A model generated the notes under the pieces. It ran no database searches and had not been told where the DNA came from. It saw nothing but the letters and a program-made list of their open reading frames with translations. Shown here piece by piece: positions 5,779 to 10,567 of a stretch of 10,567 nucleotides of DNA. Source of the DNA: JBFMAP01 sp964632135 (lineage in GTDB: Archaea; Micrarchaeota; Micrarchaeia; Burarchaeales; JBFMAP01); contig CAZWEI010000043.1 of assembly GCA_964632135.1 (NCBI GenBank), positions 1 through 10,567 of the forward strand, given 5' to 3'. Made by a program: the position numbers and the translations under genes. Within the stretch, counting starts at the first letter, position 1; every line of letters starts with the position of its first letter.

Positions 5779-6387
5779 ATGCTCTTAGACGCGGAGATAG
5801 AAAGCGACATAAACGTACTACAAAATGGCTTTTACAAGCTCACCAGAAAAATAGGGCATTTCAATATTCTTGACGAAAAACTTGTTCCCGAAGGATTGAA
5901 ACCGCATACAAGGTCAATAAGTTGGCTAGCCGAACAGGTTGTTAAACAACAGGCAAGACTGAATCTGGTCGAAATAGGCTTTGCAAATGTGATTGACTCT
6001 GATTCTGATATTGAACAATATGACTGCACAGTAACTGTAAATGGGCGGGACGTGTTGGTAAATCTGAAAGTAACTGCTGCCACGTCCCAAAAAGGCTCAA
6101 GAAACGATATAAACAAGGCTTATAAGCTCTTTAGGATTTTTCAGCAAAACAAAAATACACTGCTATATTATGTGGTTTTTAAAATAAAATTTGAGAATAC
6201 AGATGTGATTTTTATTGATGAACAACCAATTGTCTTCTATGTGCCTTGGATAAACGAGGTTTATGCCAATCCATCAAACCACCATTTGCAGGCAAATTAC
6301 GAAGAACCTATGAAAAAGCGAACAGTTGATGAGTTTTTGGCATTAGTGGATGAAGAGATTACAACTAAGAAAATACCGAGAAAGTAG
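5779..6387 (+). CDS. Probable type II restriction endonuclease
   Basis: The 202-residue protein directly follows the methyltransferase inside the element, the usual place for the cognate nuclease. Its core has a helix SISWLAEQVVKQQARL (about 47-62), then QYDCTVTV with D82, the strand VLVNLKVTA with N96-L-K98, and a helix with KAYKLFRIF. A D-x13-(N)-x-K arrangement between a helix and strands parallels the PD-(D/E)xK site of HincII-type enzymes, where the equivalent is D-x12-D-x-K. The usual second acidic residue is Asn here, so the active site would be a variant or lie elsewhere. ATG at 5779 is chosen from the TATA box at 5749-5756; an in-frame GTG at 5746 overlaps the promoter. The sequence is AT-rich like the methyltransferase. 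The call depends mainly on context. Confidence 0.7.
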   Translation: MLLDAEIESDINVLQNGFYKLTRKIGHFNILDEKLVPEGLKPHTRSISWLAEQVVKQQARLNLVEIGFANVIDSDSDIEQYDCTVTVNGRDVLVNLKVTAATSQKGSRNDINKAYKLFRIFQQNKNTLLYYVVFKIKFENTDVIFIDEQPIVFYVPWINEVYANPSNHHLQANYEEPMKKRTVDEFLALVDEEITTKKIPRK

Positions 6388-6397
6388 TTAATCTATT

Positions 6398-6448
6398 GAC
6401 TTTTTGAGCAACCCTCCGACTTTATGAGCAAACGATACTTTATTAGCA
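6398..6448 (+). repeat. Right subterminal direct repeats (three copies)
   Basis: GACTTTTTGAGCA (6398-6410), GACTTTATGAGCA (6418-6430) and TACTTTATTAGCA (6436-6448) are spaced 20 and 18 bp apart, about two helical turns. The last copy runs into the terminal repeat. AACCCTCC before the second copy also occurs at the left end (1866-1873), ahead of the GACTTCTTGAGCA copy. Confidence 0.7.
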
Positions 6449-6453
6449 AAGCT
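6439..6453 (-). repeat. Right terminal inverted repeat
   Basis: TTTATTAGCAAAGCT is the inverted partner of 1853-1867, with a single mismatch. Confidence 0.8.
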
Positions 6454-6462
6454 CGAACCCCC
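6454..6462. repeat. Right copy of 9-bp target-site duplication
   Basis: CGAACCCCC, identical to 1844-1852, directly abuts the right terminal repeat. Confidence 0.8.
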
Positions 6463-6469
6463 GAAACCA

Positions 6470-6477
6470 TTATATAC
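6470..6477 (+). promoter_or_regulatory. TATA box of the endonuclease IV-like gene
   Basis: TTATATAC follows a BRE-like CGAAACC that begins where the target duplication ends. Transcription would start near 6499, giving a leader of about 50 nt. The leader holds CTCGTGA twice (6499-6505 and 6517-6523) around a small hairpin (GAGACT / AGTTCTC), and a GGAG ribosome binding site at 6535-6538. Confidence 0.55.
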
Positions 6478-6548
6478 ATCTTATGGGATAAATACATACT
6501 CGTGAGACTTCGAGTTCTCGTGAAGAACTAACCTGGAGAAGCGAATAT

Positions 6549-7697
6549 ATGAATTTAAGTAGTAATTTTCATTCGCAAAAAAAAGGAGAGATTGCTAGAA
6601 CGGAGATTGGAAACCCATTTCCACTACCCCAGAATATAGCCGGGATAACCCGAGATGACCAAAGGGCTGCTAGGGAAAAGCTTAAAACACAAAAAGTAAA
6701 GTTCGGAAGCCGTTTTTTCGAGATGGACCAGCTTGGCATGTTAGTGGAACTACCCGTGAACTATCTCGACATGCACTTCCGCCACGGCAAAATCGGATTC
6801 GCCCAGACCATCTACAAATACGAAAATGGGGTATACGCGCCCAACGTCCGCAATCTGGAAACGCTGCAAAAATTATCCGATGAGGAAGGCATAACGATTC
6901 TGGTGCATCTCCCCGATATAAAGCGCGACAACGTTCTAACTCCTTTAATGGCAGACGCTACTGAGAGGTACATTGACAGGCTCAGGTTTTTCAACCAACT
7001 TTTTTTGGATTATGGTGTCGGGGAGTTGGTGTCCTTCCATCCGCCCATAGTGGCTGCAAACGGCGAGGTTTTTGCGGATAGCACCTCCGCCGTCATAAAA
7101 GCTGGAAGAAAATTTTTTGAAATCTTGAACAAAACCATGCACGATGAGAATTGGAAAATAAAAATTGCCGTGGAGACGGCAGGGCCTGCAACTACGCCAA
7201 TGCAGTTCTGCACGCCCCTGCAATTGGTGGCAATGCTAACCGGGCTTAACGAGAATATAGGCATACTCGCCGATGCCGCGCACCTCCAGCTTATTCCATT
7301 GCAACTATCCACGTTGCTCATGCTTACAGAGAAAAACAAAATCCCCATAATGGCTTTGCACTTTAGTGGAAATAACGGTATAAACCAAAAAGAGCAGTAT
7401 TGGGGCGACGAACACGAGTTCCCAAGCGCTAAAAACGTCCTAGGTTTTGAGCAATACCTTGATGTCGCGAATGCCCGGCTATCAAATGGCGGACTGCCCG
7501 TAATCGTAGAGCTTGCGCGGTCCGAATTACTCCGGGCGCTTTCGGAAAAAGGCATAGGAAATTTTGCAAAGGATATGGATGGCCTTATGCGCACGATTTA
7601 CCGACGAAAAGGATCCCCGCGGTCCGTACGCGACTTGGTGGATAATCTCATCACGTGCTCCGTCGCCCTTCGCGCGCAGTCCGACCCCGCCCCGTAA
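6549..7697 (+). CDS. Endonuclease IV-like / xylose isomerase-like TIM-barrel protein
   Basis: The 382-residue protein shows the alternating strands of an AP_endonuc_2 TIM barrel. All nine metal-ligand positions of endonuclease IV (Nfo) can be matched in order: H120 (ILVHLP), H164 (SFHPP), E209 (AVETAG), D242 and H245 (ADAAH), H271 (ALHFSG), D287 and H289 (GDEHEF), E321 (VIVELA). Endonuclease IV uses a trinuclear zinc site to cut DNA at abasic sites in base-excision repair, and this set predicts a metal-dependent TIM-barrel hydrolase or isomerase. It is about 100 residues longer than E. coli Nfo, with extra N-terminal (about 1-60) and C-terminal (about 330-382) segments. The AxxHLQL and SGNNGxNQ segments also differ from classical Nfo, so a divergent subfamily with another substrate is possible. 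GGAG at 6535-6538 supports the ATG. The gene lies outside the mobile element. Confidence 0.8.
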   Translation: MNLSSNFHSQKKGEIARTEIGNPFPLPQNIAGITRDDQRAAREKLKTQKVKFGSRFFEMDQLGMLVELPVNYLDMHFRHGKIGFAQTIYKYENGVYAPNVRNLETLQKLSDEEGITILVHLPDIKRDNVLTPLMADATERYIDRLRFFNQLFLDYGVGELVSFHPPIVAANGEVFADSTSAVIKAGRKFFEILNKTMHDENWKIKIAVETAGPATTPMQFCTPLQLVAMLTGLNENIGILADAAHLQLIPLQLSTLLMLTEKNKIPIMALHFSGNNGINQKEQYWGDEHEFPSAKNVLGFEQYLDVANARLSNGGLPVIVELARSELLRALSEKGIGNFAKDMDGLMRTIYRRKGSPRSVRDLVDNLITCSVALRAQSDPAP

Positions 7698-7706
7698 TCG
7701 GATAAC

Positions 7707-7714
7707 TTTTTATT
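7707..7714 (+). promoter_or_regulatory. TATA-like box of the cysteine-rich secreted protein gene
   Basis: TTTTTATT lies 10-17 bp after the upstream stop codon. Its centre is about 26 nt before the GAGGTG at 7737-7742, so the mRNA would begin almost at its ribosome binding site. Confidence 0.45.
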
Positions 7715-7748
7715 CCTTTCCGCGCAACTTCTTCCCGAGGTGGTCCTG

Positions 7749-8795
7749 ATGAGGTACGCGCTATCGTTTTTCGTTCTGCTTTCACTTGCTCTTTGTGCGT
7801 TTGCATTTGTCGAGAGGCCGCTGAGCGCGCAGTTGGTGAGTGGCACGAGCTTTAATGTGGACAACTGCGGCTCCGGCGCGCCCTCCCAGTACGAACTCCG
7901 GTTTTCGATAACAAACACGCACACGAGTTCCGTGCGCGTGATGATGGATTATTACGATTTTTCTATAAGTGACTGGGTTAACGGAACCTCTGGGATATGC
8001 AACATAGCGGCAGGTCACGCAGACGCGTGCTTGGGGACACTCTATGTTTCAATGGGCGGGATGGGGACCGGCACTCTTGAGCGCGAGATGGTGAGATTGC
8101 GCGCGTTCGATCCTGACGACCAGATGTACGTTTACACGAAAACATTCAGCCTCACGCTAAACCATTACGCGACGCCTGGCGAGGAGAACATAGCCAAAAA
8201 GATGGCTGAGGCAAACGCGGCAATCAGTGATGCGGATTCCCTTTTCGCTTCCAAGTGCACGGGCGGGCTTTGCTGCGGAAAGCCAGACGCGAAGAGCGCG
8301 CTGGACTCGGCGAAAATTAAATACAAGAACGCGAACTCCTCCCTGCGAGTATGCGATACCGTGAACTCGTACGCTCTCATCGCAGGGGCGATAAACGACG
8401 CGCACAACGCCACGAACCTGATTAACGCGTGCAAACTCACCGACGGCGCGGCGTGCGCGAGCGACGACGAGTGCGAGTCCGGCTCTTGCGTTGGCGGTAC
8501 CTGCGGCGGCGTTCCACCTCTTCCCACGGAGAAATGCGGCAACGGGGTTTGCGACGCGGGTGAAACCTACGGAACCTGCCCAGGCGACTGCAAAAAGCCC
8601 CTAGAGCCGAGATGCGGCGATGGAAAATGTACCGGCAGCGAGACCTATACCTCGTGCCCTGATGACTGCGAGGCTCCGCCAACTCCGCCAAGCACGAATG
8701 CAACTGGAAATGAGACCGGCGCGGGCGGCGGGAAAACCTGCGGAATTTTCTACGCGCTGCTCGGGCTCGTGGGGCTTGTGATTTTCAAGAGATAA
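7749..8795 (+). CDS. Secreted, cysteine-rich surface protein with C-terminal membrane anchor
   Basis: The 348-residue protein has an N-terminal signal peptide (MRYALSFFVLLSLALCAFAF). A beta-rich, Ig-like domain follows (about 25-145, with NxT/S sequons), then a helical segment (about 150-230). The C-terminal part is cysteine-rich: a DDECESGSCVGGTC module, then two tandem C-x4-C-x8-C-x3-C repeats (263-281 CGNGVC...CPGDC; 289-307 CGDGKC...CPDDC). A Pro/Thr/Asn linker with NAT and NET sequons leads to a final hydrophobic helix and KR. It should be exported, disulphide-bonded, probably glycosylated, and anchored by its tail. The CGNGxCxxGE repeats recur in secreted proteins of many archaea and bacteria; a calcium-binding role is possible but unproven. 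ATG at 7749 follows GAGGTG (7737-7742) by 6 nt; an in-frame GTG at 7740 overlaps that site. Confidence 0.8.
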   Translation: MRYALSFFVLLSLALCAFAFVERPLSAQLVSGTSFNVDNCGSGAPSQYELRFSITNTHTSSVRVMMDYYDFSISDWVNGTSGICNIAAGHADACLGTLYVSMGGMGTGTLEREMVRLRAFDPDDQMYVYTKTFSLTLNHYATPGEENIAKKMAEANAAISDADSLFASKCTGGLCCGKPDAKSALDSAKIKYKNANSSLRVCDTVNSYALIAGAINDAHNATNLINACKLTDGAACASDDECESGSCVGGTCGGVPPLPTEKCGNGVCDAGETYGTCPGDCKKPLEPRCGDGKCTGSETYTSCPDDCEAPPTPPSTNATGNETGAGGGKTCGIFYALLGLVGLVIFKR

Positions 8796-8834
8796 GGGCA
8801 CGCCACACCTCGCGAAAATAAACCGCCACGGTAG

Positions 8835-8843
8835 TTTTAAATA
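8835..8843 (+). promoter_or_regulatory. TATA box of the 8878-9555 gene
   Basis: TTTTAAATA is centred about 27 nt before the GAGGTG at 8866-8871, so the transcript probably begins at or just before the ribosome binding site. Confidence 0.6.
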
Positions 8844-8877
8844 CTCCAAAACCCATAATATTAACGAGGTGAATTTA

Positions 8878-9555
8878 ATGGTCCAAAAGGAGATTAGAGG
8901 AAAAAATACGATTCCTTCAAATATCGTGCCACTCTATCAGAAAAACTTATTTGGCGTATTACCCCTCAATTGCGCGAATAATAGTACTCTCAAAGACTTT
9001 TTTGAAACGCATGAATTCGCAAAAAGTATACCCGAGATTGGCGCGACTACCCGACTTGAAGAATTAAACGGACTATTTAAACTTCTCGGAAAGGCAACCA
9101 CTACCGATACTTTACGTGACCTCACATCACGCATTGCCCGCACGGTTGTCGGTTCTCCTATTGTTGATAATATTATAGAACTTGATAAAGTTCCTCAGGA
9201 ATATGTTCTGAGACTTAAAAAAGAACAAGACAGTGAGAATCTGAAAATATTAGTGTCTTCGCTTGTCGACATTATTCTAGGCCCAAAAACACACTCGGAA
9301 GTTGTAACCATTTTGTGCGATGTGCTAAAAAATGAAAAAACTAACGTTGGAAAACTCAAAGTAATAGCTGACGGAATCGCGGACGCCATTCATAACGTCC
9401 ATCTCGGTTATTCACCATCTCTCGAAGCAGTGAAAACCCCTGCTCTAAAAATTCTAAATGAAAAATTGAAAGCAAAACCTAGCAATGAAATCGCGGATAT
9501 ACTGCGTACAGCGATTTACTTTGTCGAGTGTGAGCACCTCGACGGGGGCTTCTAA
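8878..9555 (+). CDS. AT-rich hypothetical protein, 225 aa
   Basis: I do not recognise this protein. It appears almost wholly alpha-helical and soluble, with repeated Leu/Ile/Val heptad-like spacing (for example DNIIELDKV, ILVSSLVDIILG, VVTILCDVLKNE), suggesting a bundle or HEAT-like stack. There is no signal peptide and no membrane segment. The base composition is clearly more AT-rich than the secreted-protein gene before it and enolase after it, which hints at recent acquisition or an orphan gene. ATG at 8878 follows GAGGTG (8866-8871) by 6 nt; the in-frame GTG at 8869 overlaps that motif and would only be used by leaderless initiation. It converges on enolase with 19 bp between the stops. 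Confidence 0.7.
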   Translation: MVQKEIRGKNTIPSNIVPLYQKNLFGVLPLNCANNSTLKDFFETHEFAKSIPEIGATTRLEELNGLFKLLGKATTTDTLRDLTSRIARTVVGSPIVDNIIELDKVPQEYVLRLKKEQDSENLKILVSSLVDIILGPKTHSEVVTILCDVLKNEKTNVGKLKVIADGIADAIHNVHLGYSPSLEAVKTPALKILNEKLKAKPSNEIADILRTAIYFVECEHLDGGF

Positions 9556-9574
9556 GCACTCGTTGAAAATCGTC

Positions 9575-10567
9575 TCATCTTCCGAAAACAGCCCTTCCCG
9601 CGTACTTCGCCTTTTTCCCCAGCATCTCCTCTATTCGCAGGAGCTGGTTGTATTTCGCGGTCCGCTCGCCCCTCGCAGGCGCGCCTGCCTTAATTTGTCC
9701 AGCCGCGATTCCAACCGCGATGTCGGCGATGCTGCTGTCTTCCGTCTCGCCAGAGCGGTGGCTTATTATCGTGCGGAAATCGTTCTTTTTCGCGAGAGTT
9801 GCTACATCCATCATTTCGGTGAGCGTGCCGACCTGATTAACTTTCAGAAGGACCGCGTTTCCCGCCCTCGCGTCTATTCCCCTTTGCAGTCTTGCCGCGT
9901 TCGTCACGAAAAGGTCGTCCCCGATTATCTGCACCCTGCTCCCGATTTTGCGCGTGAGCTCCGTGAATGCCGAGAACCCCTCCTCGTAAAACGGGTCCTC
10001 TATGCTTACGAGCGGGTAGTCGCGCGCAAGCTGCTCGTAGAATTCCGTAAGCCGTTCAGCCTCAAGCTCGCGCCCGTCTATCATGTATTTCCTGCTCTTG
10101 TAAAAACTTGATGCGGCTGCGTCGATTCCTATGAAAACGCTGCGCGAGTATCCGCTCGCGCGTATCGCGTCCGCGAGCGCATCCATCGCCTCGCGCGTGT
10201 ACATCATCGAGGGCGCGTAGCCCCCCTCGTCGCCGACGTTTCGCGAGCTCAGCCCGTACCTCTCCTGCAGCAGTTTGCCGAGTTCGTGATACACCTCTGT
10301 GCCCATCCTGAGCGCCTCGCGGAACGAGGGCGCGCCCGCGGGGATGAGCATGAACTCCTGAATCGTGAGGCTGTTGCCAGCGTGCTTTCCCCCGTTAATC
10401 ACGTTCATCAGAGGAACTGGAAGAAGGTTCGCGCTCTTATCGAGATACTGGAAAAGCGGGACGCGCGCGGAATCGGCGCCAGCCCTCGCGAGCGCGAGCG
10501 AGGTCGCAACGAGCGCGTTCGCGCCCAGGCGGGATTTGTTGCTCGTGCTGTCCATGTCTATCATCAA
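9575..10567 (-). CDS. eno: Enolase (phosphopyruvate hydratase), C-terminal 330 residues
   Basis: This cytosolic enzyme interconverts 2-phosphoglycerate and phosphoenolpyruvate in glycolysis and gluconeogenesis. The frame is open through the window edge, and the visible part begins at the family's conserved DxxxNKSRLGANA segment, so roughly the first 95 residues are missing. The rest is a complete enolase barrel. By visible residue number it shows INGGKHAGN (58-65), the catalytic acid E114 in GDEGGYAP, metal ligands D149, E190 (SIEDP) and D217 (GDDLFVTN), the catalytic Lys in LLKVNQVGT (K242), the loop SHRSGETED (269-277) and substrate-binding K293. Every active-site residue that can be checked is present, so the enzyme should be functional. 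The gene is GC-rich like the host genes and reads towards the orphan gene. Confidence 0.97.
   Translation of the reverse strand: MMIDMDSTSNKSRLGANALVATSLALARAGADSARVPLFQYLDKSANLLPVPLMNVINGGKHAGNSLTIQEFMLIPAGAPSFREALRMGTEVYHELGKLLQERYGLSSRNVGDEGGYAPSMMYTREAMDALADAIRASGYSRSVFIGIDAAASSFYKSRKYMIDGRELEAERLTEFYEQLARDYPLVSIEDPFYEEGFSAFTELTRKIGSRVQIIGDDLFVTNAARLQRGIDARAGNAVLLKVNQVGTLTEMMDVATLAKKNDFRTIISHRSGETEDSSIADIAVGIAAGQIKAGAPARGERTAKYNQLLRIEEMLGKKAKYAGRAVFGR

Larger units (their letters stand above)
1853..6453. mobile_element. 4.6-kb transposon carrying a restriction-modification system
   Basis: The ends are AGCTTTGCTAAAAAA (1853-1867) and its inverted counterpart TTTATTAGCAAAGCT (6439-6453), matching at 14 of 15 positions, each abutted by CGAACCCCC. 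Inside lie, in order, a frameshifted gene, an AbrB-like gene, a SWIM/DDE transposase, a ribbon-helix-helix regulator, an adenine methyltransferase and a probable restriction endonuclease. The outer stop codons (1920 and 6387) lie 67 and 66 bp from the tips, so the cargo fills the element exactly. The only transposase present is the IS4/IS5-type enzyme; related families make 9-bp duplications, so it could mobilise the whole unit. Alternatively the transposase is a later nested insertion, since its base composition is less AT-rich than the cargo, but I find no convincing separate ends for it. Confidence 0.8.

Noticed and set aside
6398..6448. Spaced repeats considered as a CRISPR remnant
   Set aside because: Units are 13 bp with 5-7-bp gaps, recur at the other end of the element, and have no cas genes or leader nearby.
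7010..7594. 194-aa antisense frame under the endonuclease IV-like gene
   Set aside because: Ser/Phe-rich shadow of a gene with nine conserved metal ligands.
8165..8705. Overlapping antisense frames under the secreted protein gene
   Set aside because: Arg/Cys-rich shadow translations of the cysteine-repeat region, with no initiation signals.
9485..10111. 208-aa open frame opposite enolase
   Set aside because: Enolase on the other strand is unambiguous; this frame exists only because of GC-rich codon bias.

Overview
The window reads as archaeal chromosome. Most genes are preceded by AT-rich TATA boxes about 26-27 nt (box centre to start codon or Shine-Dalgarno) upstream, several genes look leaderless, the first complete gene has a class III (archaeal pilin-type) signal peptide, and transcription appears to end in a T-rich tract. 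Compact spacing and a secreted protein with CGNGxC...CPxDC repeats would suit a DPANN-type archaeon (Diapherotrites/Micrarchaeota-like), but that placement is inference. Host genes are moderately GC-rich; several segments are clearly more AT-rich.

Layout. 1-108: C-terminal tail of a membrane protein. 219-662: pilin-like secreted protein, followed by a T-rich terminator. 757-1446 (+) and 1443-1796 (-): two unrecognised genes whose stop codons overlap. 1853-6453: a 4,601-bp mobile element with 15-bp terminal inverted repeats (14 of 15 matching), abutted on both sides by the same 9-bp direct repeat (1844-1852 and 6454-6462), the expected footprint of transposition. 6549-7697: an endonuclease IV-like TIM-barrel protein retaining all nine metal-ligand positions. 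7749-8795: secreted, cysteine-rich, C-terminally anchored protein. 8878-9555: AT-rich orphan gene. 9575-10567 (-): enolase, with its N-terminal part outside the window.

The element is the main interest. From left to right it carries a frameshifted gene and an AbrB-like small protein (both leftward), a DDE transposase with an N-terminal SWIM zinc finger (leftward), and a rightward restriction-modification set. That set is a 55-aa ribbon-helix-helix regulator (4100-4267) whose stop overlaps the methyltransferase start (ATGA), a gamma-class N6-adenine DNA methyltransferase with a PglX/Eco57I-like recognition region, and a probable restriction endonuclease. The endonuclease has its own TATA box, preceded by a tandem 9-bp repeat. 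The organisation suggests a transposon that moves a self-regulated restriction-modification system: methyltransferase and regulator share one promoter, the nuclease has another. Without the element and one copy of the 9-bp repeat, the flanks restore a short intergenic region between two divergent promoters, so the insertion left both neighbours intact.

The methyltransferase, enolase, transposase and endonuclease IV-like calls rest on clear motifs. The nuclease, AbrB-like and ribbon-helix-helix calls rest on weaker sequence resemblance plus context. Four genes are not recognised at all. No rRNA, tRNA or CRISPR array was seen.
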